From: Dreissena polymorpha | Lineage: Eukaryota; Mollusca; Bivalvia; Myida; Dreissenidae | Direction of reading: 5' to 3' | Assembly (NCBI RefSeq): GCF_020536995.1 | Contig: NC_068367.1 | Span: forward strand, 58,213,726-58,277,725 | Length of the DNA: 64,000 nt | In this document: positions 33,950-46,450 of the stretch, piece by piece | How positions within the stretch are numbered: the stretch's first letter is position 1 | Layout: the number at the start of each line of letters is the position of its first letter | Translations under genes and position numbers: made by a program | The notes under the pieces: model-generated | The model's input: the letters and a program-made list of their open reading frames with translations, nothing else | Told to the model about the DNA's origin: nothing | Database searches by the model: none

Positions 33950-35868
33950 TCAAGGTTTGAATTTCTTCGGATCAAGGCCGTTGAATGTGCGCTGCACGGT
34001 GCGCGGACGGGAATCGATCGTGAAGTTGAAAAGGACCTTGTCTCCTGAGCTTGGTATGTAGGAACTCACACCTTAAACACGTACACATTAATACAACTAC
34101 ACCTGCTTGTAATAATAAGTGCAATAAGTGATTAGGAAAGGGAATTAATCAATAATAATAATAATAATAATAACATAAAAAAGAAGTTGTCGTTATAGTA
34201 GTAGTATAAGCAGAAGTAGACGTTGCAGTGTTATTGGTAATAGTTGTATTAAGAAATACATTTTGAGAATAGGAGCTTGATACAGTCCAGACATATTTGT
34301 CATTGTATCAAATTCTACAATTCAACTGCTCGGACAGGAAAATAGTATTACATTTTTTTTATCAATATCAGTCTTCCTTATACGCTCAAACATCGTACAG
34401 ATCAGGTTAATAACAATACAAACCCTTATCCAAAGGACCAAAAGTTGCATTAGAAAACTCCCAGTACGTTCTGTTGTCCTTAAAATTGCCCATGAGGCCG
34501 TTGATGCCTTCAATAAAATAACCGTAAGTGGGGTAGTACGTAGCAGTAAAGCTGAAATGAAATTATATTCCAATTAAGTTAAATCTTAAACATTAAAGGT
34601 TATATGAAGGGTTAACCAGTGAAATGTAGGGTATGGGTTTGAACTCTTTAACTTAGTTAGACTATAAAAATCGGCCGTAAGACACGATCTTATGTGATTT
34701 TATTATTTTTTGTTATCGTTTTTAGACACTTCAACTGAATATAGTCAAATCAGCCGTTGACAAACGAGCTGTCGTACATTTATGATATATTTTGTGTTTT
34801 CTTCCACTGATCCGACCAAGCCTTTGTCTTGGTGCCGATTAACAAACTTTGCTATATTCCAACTGGTGCATTGCATTATATTGAAAAAAAAAAATCAAAA
34901 TAAATATTTAATTTGACAAATAGAACACGCATATGGCGACTATAAATATTTGTGTTATTGAACGACTTTATTTCAATTGGAAATAACGTGTGTATAGTAA
35001 AACAAACTTAAACAAAAAAAAAAGTTTTAGACGACCAACTTGACCTATATACTGTTTTCACGCTAGTGTAAATAAACCACATATTACAACACAATTGTAT
35101 GCAACATGAGAGGGAAACATACTTCTTAAACTCTGTGTTGTACTTTTCTACGGCCTGTTGCATGTAGTAAAGGAAGGGTCGCTTCCCCTGGAGCTTCATT
35201 GGCGTTGATTTCATGAAGTAAGGTGGGAACAGATGGTTTAAAACCGAGTAGGTGAACGAAGACCTGCACAGCAGATCGCTACCACATTTGTCATCCCTGT
35301 ACGGACATATTAACATAGAAATAATTAGACGAAAACAATGTTTGTAAAAATTATAATTAAAAAATGATTTGTAGAATATACTTCTATAGGTTTTGTATAG
35401 CATAACGCGCTTTTTACCGGCGCCAAAACAAACTCTTTTGTATATTGGTCTTGCTTAATTGAAAAGAAAAGACAATTTATAGGAGACCGCGTGTTTATCC
35501 GTTAAAATATAAAGCTTTGAACAAGCAATGAACTTTCTACACCATGATCATTTAGATCATTGTGTCCAGAGGTGTCGTTTCTCAACTCTAATGGAATCAC
35601 CTTGAGGAATACTCTAAATATTTAGTTTGAATTACTGATAAATAAAACATTGGTTGTTTCTGTAATATTTCCTAATTTGAACTAAACACCATACCGTGAT
35701 ATGTCAAAAATAAATCGTGATATACATACACGAAACTTTGGGATTTTAAAGTAAGCAATAGGTTTAAAACAGTATATAACAGTATGTATGTGAACCAATC
35801 AGAACTTACCCGTTGGCATAGGCAACTCTTCCAATGACTGCAAGCGACAAAACCAAATAAATCCGCAT
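33950..35868 (-). CDS. Small secreted protein with DUF4430 (transcobalamin C-terminal-like) domain, 4 exons
   Basis: Exons on the minus strand: 35810-35868, 35123-35296, 34424-34551, 33950-34071. All borders are AG/GT and the phases agree, giving 160 residues. Residues 1-19 form a signal peptide (MRIYLVLSLAVIGRVAYAN). The mature protein starts GDDKCGSDLLC and continues with KRPFLYYMQQAVEKYNTEF. The second half has FTATYYPTYGYFIEGINGLM, then TYWEF and GPLDKGVSSYIPSSGDKVLF. The pattern YG-Y-I--INGL, YWEF and P---GVSSY is the DUF4430 fold found at the C-terminus of cobalamin carriers such as intrinsic factor and transcobalamin. Here the domain stands alone, without the helical barrel that holds most of the cobalamin contacts, so carrying cobalamin is not implied. 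Two N-glycosylation sequons are visible (NFT, NRT). The protein is probably secreted; its ligand is unknown. Confidence 0.85.
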
Positions 35869-37320
35869 TTTCAAAAACTTTTTTGAAACTTTACCTCACT
35901 TTCACGTTGGTTATGGAAAATAAACAACGAAACAAGCCTTCAAATACCCTGTCCGTATCTGCTGTCAGCATGTGATGCAATTAATGTAATGAAATATTGG
36001 AACATTAGATAACCTATTTAGTTTAGATTAAAGAGATTTTGAAATTACATTTAAGTTTGTTTATCAATATAAACACTTGAACAGTGATAAACAAGATCAA
36101 AGGGAGAAAGATATATGTGGTTTACATTTGAAAATAATAATAGTATTGTTGTTTTCGAAAAAGTACTTAAAAGGTAATCTGTCTTAATAATCCATTGTTA
36201 ATAAGCTTTATATTACCATGCGCCTTTACTACCACGTTTTAGAATACAAAAAATACTTGATTTGAACATCATTTGTGGCTTTCTGTCTTTCATAATAATG
36301 TGTACATTTAATAACAATGTTGATGTTTTCGGAAATTTAACGTAACTTAAGAGGTAATTTTTTTTAATTGCCTATTGTTTGTAAGCGTTATATTTACTTG
36401 CGACATTCCTTCCGACTTTGTTGAATGCAAACAACTTGTTTAGCATATCTTGTTTATAAATGAAGGCTTTGTGTCTTCATCAACATTTGTATTTTTAAAA
36501 TATGCCGAGCATTTAACAAAACAACGTTTGAAAGCATCTTCTCTGAAGCACAAACTAAACAATAAACAATTAACATCAACATAAAAACAAAAAAATAAAG
36601 GCACCCCAAAACAACATATTTGGTGAAAGTTTAATTTATTATTAAGAGATTTTTTTATATTCAATTTTATTTTGCTTTATGATAATTTGCGTCACTCTCC
36701 GGATTTGAATTCGTCTGACGATCTTATTTTTCATAGTACGTAATAACGTGCTCTTTAAGAAGTATGTTCAACACAGACATATCTATCCAAAATATTCATG
36801 TTTTTTCATAAATGTACAACAGCAAAAAGAATTATACGAATTGACTTTGTGTCGTTTTTTTTTTGCTTTTACAAGATTGTATGCATCCCTACTCTATAAG
36901 ATTATGAAAAATATAAAAGTTATTTTGTTGATAAAAGATTCAAACCGGATTTATATTACTGAAGTCCATTATACAGTTCAATGATTTCTGTATCACTGAA
37001 AACATGTCCATCATAATGAACATCCAATGATTATTATTAAATGTCCTATATACAGAAATAACACCCAAAGGGAAAATAACAAACAATACACTATAATTAA
37101 ACCACCAAAACCAGAGAAAATTGCATCTTTATAAATAAGGAACTAGCTTTTTATACTTCAAACTATAAAGAAATATGGCTTTAAATTGAAAAGACTTATC
37201 AACAAGTGTTGTTTTTTTTCTGAATAAAGAATTTTTTATGTCAGCATGTTAAATGTGCGATTTAAGTTAAAATACCGATCAGGTCAAAACAAGACAACAA
37301 CAGTGCTTCGTTATGAAAAC
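35869..37320. other. Intergenic AT-rich region upstream of the DUF4430 gene
   Basis: It holds the presumed promoter of the minus-strand secreted-protein gene. Two related segments of about 150 bases (around 36130-36260 and 36300-36430, both containing ATAATAATGTGT or a similar phrase, then TTTTCGGAAA, TTAAGAGGTAAT and TAAGCGTTATATT) suggest a local duplication. No exon was found. Confidence 0.45.
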
Positions 37321-38800
37321 GTCCTGGAACGGAGTTGAACGGGAGAAGTGTTTCAGAACTTTGGGCCTACTCAAAATTTTCGTCCGATCATCCCGTTCTA
37401 CAATTAAACGTAGTAACAACGTACTGAAAACGGAATGTACGTACTAAGAACGGATAGGTCGTACTAAGGTCGGGTATGGAAAGTGCCAGAACGTAGTGCG
37501 ATCGGACCGAAATTACCTGTGCGATGCCACACCGATCGAGTACGTTTCTAGTCTGTTCAATCCGTTCTCAGACAGACCGACCACGTCCGCACTACGTCTC
37601 AAGTACGATCTTGTTTCGCGTAAATAAATAGAGACTAAAATATAAGTTCTTACAACGTTTGCAACACGTTCTATAAAAACAGGTCTCAGTAAGTTCTTTG
37701 TACGTTGTACTCGTTTTAAGGAGTTCGCAGTTGGTTCAAAGTACGTAACACTCATTCAATGCAGTTCAAACCGTAAATACAATACGTTCAGACAATGTGC
37801 ATATAATTAGAGTTCGTTGTCTCACAATTCATCATTTGTGATATTAAGTTGAAACATGGACAATCTTAGAGCTGTTTATTGTTTAAATGTTGGCTTTGTG
37901 GAATTTATGTTAGAAGCAGAGCAGCAATATAATGTTTTGTTGGGCCGAGAAAGAAGGCGGATACGACACAAAACTTGTTGGGTGATTAATTGGTAAAAAC
38001 CAGAGAGAAGATTAGCCGTAGGTCATTATCATCAGCTGATGGAAGAGCTCCGCTTGGACGACCAAGAGTCCTTTTACAACTTCTTAAGAATCACCCCGCC
38101 AATGTTTCATAATCGCAGATCCATCAAGTGAAGCTACCGGAGACACAGCGCGCTCCTTTTAATTTTTAGTTTTGGCAGATTCAGGATTTTCAATACCTTC
38201 TGCATTTTCTTGACGTTTTTCAGATGAGATATTGATTTGTGTTTTTTTTAATTGCGGCAGCCTTTTGCCGCACTGCCAATTTGGCGGAATTATTTCTTGG
38301 AGGCATTACAAATGTACGCCTGGTCAGCTCAAAGCGTGAAACATAAATGAGTACTGGCAGGAACGAATTCGGTTTTATAATCGCCGTGCAGAACGTGGCT
38401 GCATCTACGTCCTAAACGTACTAAGAACGTAGTAGGACGGAGTGAGAACTGCCTTTGAACGAGTTACCTTTGCACAACAAATAAAGAAGAACTGCGTACG
38501 AACGTGATCGAACTGGCAGAGGACGGGTTCGGTCTGACTGGAATCGGTATACCAACGGGGACAATTTGAAAATTGACCATATTTGAACTGGAAAAAGACG
38601 TTCTGGCAACGGGAAATGACGGGATAAGAACGAGCTGCACGTAGCGCGAACTGTGTATGAACGTCATTCAATCACATTGTATATATATTTCTGACCAAAA
38701 CAACACGTTCAAGCAAGTTCACATCTCGTTCTGCATTTTCTTTAGAACATGGTCGAACTGTCTAAAAACGTGCTTGGTGTATGGTCTCCTTAACCAGAAA
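37320..38800 (+). mobile_element. Decayed PIF/Harbinger DNA transposon
   Basis: The flanks of a transposase fragment (37856-38134) are filled with short motifs of the type ACGTACTAAGAACGGA and GTACGTTC in both orientations (37320-37790 and 38390-38790). These look like the subterminal repeats of PIF/Harbinger elements. The exact ends and target duplication (normally TWA) could not be fixed, so the outer coordinates are approximate. Confidence 0.55.
37856..38134 (+). pseudogene. Harbinger transposase N-terminal fragment
   Basis: Reading from the ATG at 37856, the frame gives LLGRERRRIRHKTCWVINW, an in-frame TAA, then RRLAVGHYHQLMEELRLDDQ and SFYNFLRITPPMFH, before ending at a TGA near 38130. 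The pattern RRRRR--W--, R---G-YH-LM-ELRL-D--SF-NF-RM-P--F is the conserved start of HARBI1-type transposases. The catalytic DDE region that should follow is missing: downstream sequence to 38390 shows no matching frame. The copy is therefore dead. Confidence 0.75.
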
Positions 38801-39510
38801 ACAAAAGCGCAAAATTCTTACGCCACAGTTGATTTTATAGTCGTAAAATTGTCGCTTGATGTTTTTTTTTTTTTTTTGCTCGTATCCAATCAGGGTTATC
38901 CTTGTCATCATTTTGTAATCTTAGTCATTGCATGACAAACAAGGCTGGTTGGTTTGTTCATTGGCTCCTTTACAATGTATTAATGTAACAATCATCAGTC
39001 CAAACGCAATACAGAAAATATCCATCGCGAAAGTACATAAATCCCGGCACACACCACGGATATGTTTGGAAATGTATGCAACTTGAGATCGAAAGTGTTA
39101 ATACGCGCAAAACGTGATTTTCTCTTTTAAAACTTTAAATGGATGGAGACAGGTACAAAATCGAAAATATTTAAGAAAGAAGCCGAGTTTAAATGTCAAT
39201 TGCGAATAACAAATAAATGTAAGATACATTCTTTAACAGAATTAATGTAACTTTGGTGATATGATTATTTAAAAGCCGTTTAAACGTACTTATGTAACCC
39301 GATCTAATGTAACTTTGTTGATATGATCATTTAAAAGATATGCGCGCTCTTTGTGGAAAAGCAGAATCCCCAGGTGTGTTTCAAAAATACAAAAACACTT
39401 GGTTCGAGCGTGTTATCTGGTCTTGCGTTGTAACAAAGTAACACCAAGGACAGCAAACGATAATAAAATGGTTAGATATTCGCAACTTATCAATGATGTG
39501 AGATATAATA

Positions 39511-39780
39511 TATGGACCGTGCCCTGTAAAAAGGGGGTTTAATGCATGTGCGTAAAGTGTCATCCCAGATTAGTCTGAGAGGTCCGCACAGGCTTATCAG
39601 GGACGACACTTTTCGTTCGCTTTTATGCTTTTTGCGTTTCAAGAAAGTTTATTCTTAGCAAAAATCCAGTTTAGGCGGAAAGTGTCGTCCCTGATCTGTC
39701 GGTGCGGACTGCACAGGCTAATCTGGGATGACACTTTACAAACATGTATTAAACCCCATTTTCACGGAACACGGCCCATA
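39511..39780. mobile_element. Palindromic MITE, group A, copy 9
   Basis: Ends ATATGGACCGTGCCCTGTAA and CACGGAACACGGCCCATAT are inverted copies. The inner stems match the other group A copies. It is the only copy in the window outside the integrin gene, about 360 bases upstream of the glycosyltransferase start. Confidence 0.88.
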
Positions 39781-40143
39781 TGTATCAGTTAAAAATATCA
39801 CATACACCGATATGATGTAATCTTATTTAGCCAAATTTGGACGTTGTAAAGTTAAGTAGTTGCAACTTATTGTATACGCATTACTCGGTAAAGTCATATA
39901 CTATAAATAATTACGGTATACATTATAGGTAACAGCTATAACACTAGTCTTAAACATGTATTTGGATATATTTTTATTACACTGTTTTACTGAATGAGGA
40001 CATGACACATTTTTATGGCAATGAAAGCGATCTCAAATTTGTTCAACGTGTTTTCAAATGCATTCCGTATTCAATTATGAAAGATAACACGAATTCATTC
40101 GAAAGTAGTCGGACTGTCAACACGTGTTCGGTTCACATAAACT

Positions 40144-41455
40144 GTGATAATGTTGATAAAATTCAGTTTTCTTATAGTTATAGCGACTGTTCAACTTTTT
40201 CTCATTGGAATTTACATCTCCATCATTCGGATTAACAACATAAGTACATCTCATTCACCGAACACTCAATTTACCAGTAAGCTTCAAGGAAACTCGAAAG
40301 ATGAATCGCCCAAAGTATTCGTTCAGGTTGGCAAGGATATATTCGTTTATTCTGCATTTCTTGATGTTAGACAGGGTCGATTTGTACGAATAGTTGGAAT
40401 AATAGTTGACGAAACGTACAGAAAACCAGGCGAGTTACTATGTAATATAGCGGGGACCAAGGCGAAAGCAACATTTCATCGGTCGCGGGAGAGTCACTCT
40501 TTAGAATATGCCGCCGTATTAATTTCATGCGAAATACCGATGACGGTTTCCACGGATCTATTGGCCAAAAATGGGCTGTTACTAGAAGGTCACGAGTCAC
40601 AATCTCTGCGAAATGAACTAAATATTCAGGTGAAAATTCCAACAAAAAAGACACAAGGTACGGGTGATTTAAAGATAGGAGTATGCGTACCGCCCCTGTT
40701 CGGCAATATATCTCCCATGAAGCTCATAGAATTCATTGAGGTTACTAAAATAGTAGGTGCAAGTCATTTTATCTTTTACAATTACGAAATACATGACTCT
40801 TTAATGCGCGTGTTGAATATGTATGTAAATCTTGGGGACATCACTATGAAACCATGGAAGCACAATTTCACGAAGAGTCAGATTTGGTATTACGGACAAA
40901 GTGCAAGCATATGGGACTGTTTGCTCGACAATATGTACGCATTTGACTACATAGCATTCAATGACATTGATGAATTTATTGTGCCCAGAAAAATGCACAC
41001 TTGGCAGGGCATGATTCAAGCATTGCTTCGTCAAAAACAAATGTTGGATAGGACCATTATAGCGGCTTTCGAATTTAATAGTTACATTTTTAAGGAATCA
41101 TCAAATAATCCCCGCGTTACAACCAACCATTATCTACAGTTAACTACCATTACATCAAATATGCGCACGGAAGCATCAGATGCAATCCGTTCAAAAGTAA
41201 TAATAAATCCTCGTAAAGTGTTCGAATTACAGATTCATCATCTTGGTCAAGGCCTCGGCCCGGAAGATGAGGCAGTAAGAATATCCGACTCTTATGCCGC
41301 AGTACATCATTACAGACAGCAACCTCAAGGTCATTCGAAGGCGCGGTGAACTGATGCAGAATACAAGTTTCGTTGTGGACAATACAATGTTAAAATATAA
41401 GGAAGCAATTATTAAGGCTGTAAAGAACGCAAATGAGAGATTTAATTTTATTTAA
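40144..41455 (+). CDS. Family 92 glycosyltransferase (DUF23 type), single exon, frameshifted near the C-terminus
   Basis: The main frame (40144-41349, 401 codons) starts MIMLIKFSFLIVIATVQLFL, a short cytoplasmic start and membrane anchor as in type II Golgi enzymes. The catalytic part begins near residue 177 with LKIGVCVPPLFGN, then KLIEFIEVTKIVGASHFIFY, QSASIWDCLLDNMYAFDYIA and FNDIDEFIVPR (the D-DEF motif of GT92 enzymes), and ends with HHYR. GT92 enzymes add sugars, often galactose, to N-glycan cores. After HHYR the frame runs into a stop, but another frame continues with SNLKVIRRRGELMQ and DNTMLKYKEAIIKAVKNANE to TAA at 41453-41455, which fits the expected C-terminus. So a frame change of +1 (or loss of 2 bases) lies near 41312-41320. 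It may be a real lesion or a consensus error. The gene has no introns, as many GT92 copies do. Confidence 0.85.
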
Positions 41456-44400
41456 ATAACTTGTTTACTGCCTTTTGTTAAAAAATATAATTCTGAAGAA
41501 CTTCTCGTCATTATTACGATTACGAGAAAAAAAAGATAACGGGAAGCAGGATTCAACATCGCATGATTAGAATCTTTCAAAATGACTCAAGATGCATTTA
41601 ACTAATTAATAAGAAAGTAATCACAAACTAGTCAATAATAAAGTCCGGTTTTTACTTCAATTATGTTCGTAAATAAATACTTAAAATACATTACCACAGC
41701 ATTTAACAAAAACTAAGTCTAACAAATTATAAAAGTTCAGACAACACTGTTATTTATGATACAGATACTTATGATATATACTCTATGTTAACACTGGTCT
41801 TTCAACACACGTTTCAGTTGCCAATACCTTCGTACCTTGTTTAGACAACCGTTGGCGATTTGCTCTCATGCTGTAAACGTTAACGTATTTTCGTGTATCA
41901 CTTGTGCCCACACGTACATGCATTTAGCCAATATCTTCAGACATTCTCGAGTTATTTGAGGTTATGGCGTTTTACTTTTATTAGGTGATATATAGAATAC
42001 TTCATGATGGTAAGACTCTTATTTCGTGAAACGCAATCATACAAAAGGTCTTTAATATATTTAAACATATAATAAAATATAGTAAAATTGTATGAAGTGA
42101 GTTCCATTCGACCTTTTACAGAGTTTGTCATAAATTCGCATATCTTTATGTTGTATAACTGTTTATTTGATATATTGCCTCTAAAACTATGGTTTAGTCT
42201 GGTATCTATATTATTCAAAGATGATGGATAACCTCTTCTCCCTTAAACCTGTATCATTTAAATAAACATCATAATATAAGATGTCCACCACAACATTGTA
42301 CTCGATATCATGACTAATATCTCACACACTTTTAGTTGGCTCACGACATGTTCGAATTGAAAAAACATTATTACATAATTATATAGTATGTTTTAACTGG
42401 TAGTTATGTACATTATAAATACTAATATAATATTATTTGCTTGTTGATCATATAAACATCTTGTAATTATTACAAGCAAATAGCGCAGCTGCTCTTTTTC
42501 TCAGATATATCGCGGTCATTGTAGACAGATAAAACTGTACATGTTACAATAACCAAGCCACATTAAAGTTGTATTCACAATTTTATTTCCTTACGTCAAT
42601 ACTGGTGATTTTAAAATGCTCATTTTCGAGAACGCCATTCGTTAATATGGAATCACAGGGCTTTAGGGTCTACATCTTCAATGTTACACACATTTCTTCA
42701 ATGTTACACACATTTCATTTTATTTGTGCCACTTGGTTCCGTTTTTAGAATCAAACTACATTGTTTACATCAATCGACCACATTCAAAGTATATTCATAA
42801 TACGACGATACTTGATGAATGCACAATATTGTCAAACGTTGTAATTATACTCACACAAGGTTCTAAGACATCGATATCATCATCGGAAATTTAGTGTAGT
42901 TTAGTGTACTTTCTACTAACGTCGTTTCTTTTATATTGGTATCTTTTGATGTCATCTTGACCATAGGATTACTTTCATTAGCATCGTTCACCATCTGCCC
43001 GTTGAGGCCATTGTTTCAGAGGCGTTATTGTGCCGGCTTTTATATAGTCGATTTTCCGTTCGGTAAATCTCGCGCGTCAGAGATCGCGGACGACGCTCGG
43101 TGACGTGATCTAAATGACGTCATCATGTCACGAGCGCGTCTTTTGAACGAACTGCGTTCTCGTCTCAGTACGAAACGATAACACTCTTTTCGAATTTCTG
43201 ATTGGATCTGTAAACAAGAATTATGTCAATTAAAGTATGCAGCACAGTAATGCATTTGTAAAGCTATTCATTTAGTACATGGCGATATATATATATATAT
43301 GTGACCAAAGCTGGGAAAATCAGTCTTGTGTTAAAAAAATCACATTTTTACTTTTTGGCAATTTTGAATTCTCTGAACATTGTAGTTCACAAAAATGATA
43401 TAGATTTTTTATTTATCACATTCAAAACTTATTTTATGACCTTCCAAAGTGACCAACCCTACATTTTACCGTCACTAAAAGTTATCATTTAATACAAAAA
43501 AACAACGAAAACATTCAAACAACAAGCACATTGTTTTATTAAAACAAAAATCTTTCCTTTAGTCAAATACATAATTATAGTGCAATAAACTGACAACAGC
43601 ATTATGGACATTTAAAATGTACCATTTGTGTTGCTATGGTAACCGATCTACATGTTAATAATCACCAGAGCAAACAATCACGCCTTTTATAAATCTATGA
43701 ATTGTATTTTCAATCAAGTGTTTGTTTAAAGGCAAACACAACATTTATTTCACTGTTTTGTAACTAGTTAAAGAATAACAATCAATAATTTGTGTGTTCC
43801 ATGAACAATTTCCTTTTTTTATTCAGTTACATGTGTATTTAAGTATAATGTAACCTCAAACACAACAGAATGGAAAAACACAGCATTGAAAAGTGTTGGT
43901 TGAAAGTACACTTGGATACTAAATGTTTCAGTAAATGAAATAATCATTATTTATCATTATTTCTGATAGAGAAAAATAGACAAAATAAACAATAACTTAA
44001 ACATAAAAATTGTTTGTTTTTGTTACTATGGAAACAAAACAAGCAAAAATATAGGATTTTCATTGTAAAACATAAATAAATACAATATTCACACTGATTT
44101 TTTTTCCAGTTTTTCGGAAAGGCCGTCTGTGTCCATAAGGTGAAAACAATTGCATGGTTACATGGAAAAAATGATTTTTGTTTTGTAAATTTGAGATATA
44201 AAAATCTTGAAAACAAGCTTGTGCAATTAGAACAACAAACGTTTGCATTGAACATTTCAAAACCTGTGTCAACTGACACATTTAGCAATCGTATACATGT
44301 TTTAGCTTTCCTAGGAATAGAGGATTTTTTGCATTGTTTGGAGGAAAATATATCACCCAATACCTTGGCCAAAATAAACACTGATACATGATGTATGTAA

Positions 44401-44507
44401 TTGTTGTGGCACTATCAGAGAAGATCAGATGCGCATCTTAATGCATCTTCTTTTTTGGGGGGCACAGTCTGTTTTTTGTTGCTCACCAGTAGCGCGTTTC
44501 GGACATG
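41456..44507. other. Intergenic region with an isolated promoter-like island
   Basis: AT-rich throughout, with no supported exon, except for a CG-rich patch at about 43010-43160 described separately. There are simple repeats: an (AT)n run at 43283-43300 and several A/T homopolymers. The 144-codon minus-strand frame at 43947-44381 shows no family features. Confidence 0.5.
43036..43122 (-). promoter_or_regulatory. Possible minus-strand promoter: CRE and TATA box
   Basis: Read on the minus strand, TGACGTCA (a perfect CREB/ATF site, 43115-43122) is followed, about 70 bases on, by TATATAAAAG (about 43036-43045), inside the only CG-dense patch of the region. A 43-codon frame (MVNDANESNPMVKMTS ..) lies just downstream at 42863-42994. 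No protein family is recognisable. The call rests on motifs only. Confidence 0.35.
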
Positions 44508-46450
44508 TCAAGTTTTTGATTCATCTATGCGACAGAATTCACGAATGTTTTCAAATAAATACCACTGATGGTCCAGATCAAGCCCTTTTGCAAACATTTC
44601 TTATGGCAGGTTGTCACAGCTCACATTAACATTCACTTTCGAGACCTTCCTGAGAGTGATTCTGACTACTGGTGAGTCACTAAATTCCCTGCATTCCACA
44701 ACACCGGGATGCTCCGCTGACACATGGAAATTGATGAAATTTGGTGACATTCTTTATGTGGTGAAACAATGTCGTAAGGTAATCCTTCCTGTCTTAGATA
44801 ACAACAGGATTGGAAGAGTCCCCCACAAGCTGGGGGATGTTGTGGCTCGTCCTTGACGATAACCCCACAGACGCAGCGACATCAGACAACATTTCTGCAT
44901 TGAAGTTTCTGTATCAAGATTACCATTTAATTAAAAAACAATTGCAAAATATAGTTTTCCTATTATCAAATTATTTTTTTTTGTTGTTGTAATAAAAAAC
45001 TACAAAGTTTGAAGGATGATTTTGCATGGGATTTTGTTTGCCATATCAAGAATTTCATACCAATAAAACAGCTGAAACTATTAAAATGAATATTTATTTT
45101 CCTGTTACAAGACATAATGTACCTACACACTATTTTTAATTGATTTATGTTTTATTATTTTTCTATTTTATTACATAGCAGAACTATACAACTGGATAGA
45201 CCTATGGAAATGCAAACAAGGTTTATCAAGAAGGATCATGCAGGTCACATACACCATACTGTGATAAGGAATTTACCTCCACTTTGACTTCCAGATGCCA
45301 ATCTGGTGTAAACTTTGTATGTCTTATCAACATAAAGCTTAGTGTGATGATTCTGTGTGCACCTGAAATGTTAAAAAATAATTATTAAAAAAGGTCAGGC
45401 TACAATTTAGAATATGTATTTTGTAGTAATTGACTGACTTAAAAATGTTGACTCATTTCAATATATTATTTTAAGAGAATTTTCCTTTTGGGATTGATAC
45501 CAGAGTATTTTTTTTACATATTTACTACATATCAACATGCTTTACCATTTTGCAATTGCATTACTGCAAACAAATATTTTTAACAACAGGTTTAGCTAAA
45601 TTAATTTCTCAACATTAAAAAAGCTATCAGAAACACAATAACTAAGTGCTTGTTATAACCTACAAGAACTCTTCACAGAAGGTACCAGATGACTGTTGTT
45701 TTTATTTTGGCCGCAACAGTTATCACACTGAAAGTGAGCATGCTGTTCGCCAAGACCGTATGTGTTGAGGTAGTGGTGAACCTTGCTGACCACAGCATTT
45801 GCATCTTTACCATGTGACTGGCCTTCATCTGCGAGGTAAAACACCTGCTTTCCTGTGAAACAGAAGACCAATAAATAAACCGTAATAACTTACTTGAGAT
45901 ACCCAAATAGTTTTTTTTCCAATTAATTAATAGGTGGTTTGAAACATTTAGATAATGCATGGTTATTGTCTTATCATAAAAGATTGATATTAGACGAGAA
46001 TGATATCCTCCAGACCACACACGCACACACACACAACAATAAAAAGTAAATAATCAATTGGTAGTTGATTACATTTAGACTGATTCAGTTTGTGGATAGC
46101 AATGATATTAAATTAATTCAAATACCAGATCCTTCACAGCTGATTCCATACACCTCACACTTCCTCGGGGTCTTGAAAAATAACTTCCCAACCTGTAGAA
46201 TATCAAATTATTGGTTATTTATCTACATAACACTTTTTTATAATAATAATAATTAATTAAATTTGTGCTTAAACATTTTAAAAAGTCAACCTTAAATTTG
46301 TTTTGTTTATCAGCTTCTGCCACATGAAGTTCAGACTTTTCAATTAACGCAGTATCTGATGTTTTTTTGACAGCTTCTACATCAATATCAATAAAAGAAA
46401 TCTTGAGTAGCTGGATGAGAAGTTTCAAAATAAAGTTCATTTACATTCGA
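44508..46450 (-). pseudogene. Broken multi-exon gene with DNC-GQNKNN motif (DUF7869-like, transposase-like)
   Basis: Three separated minus-strand blocks align with one protein family I know from molluscs, cnidarians and fish. Block 1, exon 46126-46192: VGKLFFKTPRKCEVYGISCE. Block 2, 45601-45852: GKQVFYLADEGQSHGKDANA, then HHYLNTYGLGEQ and CDNCCGQNKNN, followed after a frame change by TVIWYLL, a TGA where W is usual, and RVLVGYNKHL. Block 3, about 44508-44740: FHVSAEHPGVVECREFSDSP, then, past a TAA, KGLDLDHQWYLFENIREFC. The intron between blocks 1 and 2 has normal borders and matching phase (1). Several stops and frame changes make it nonfunctional. The D-N-C-GQNKN pattern looks like part of an RNase-H-fold nuclease, and the family is often called transposase-like; naming it DUF7869 is from memory. 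Lysine/glutamate-rich frames up to 46450 may belong to its start. Confidence 0.65.

Noticed and set aside
35008-35403. 131-codon minus-strand frame
   Set aside because: Only 35123-35296 is the real exon 2 of the DUF4430 gene. The rest reads through introns.
38405-38671. Overlapping minus-strand frames of 62-88 codons
   Set aside because: They run through the motif-dense end of the Harbinger remnant and show no family signal.
43947-44381. 144-codon minus-strand frame rich in Phe, Cys and Lys
   Set aside because: The composition reflects AT-rich DNA. No motif is present and an opposing frame overlaps.
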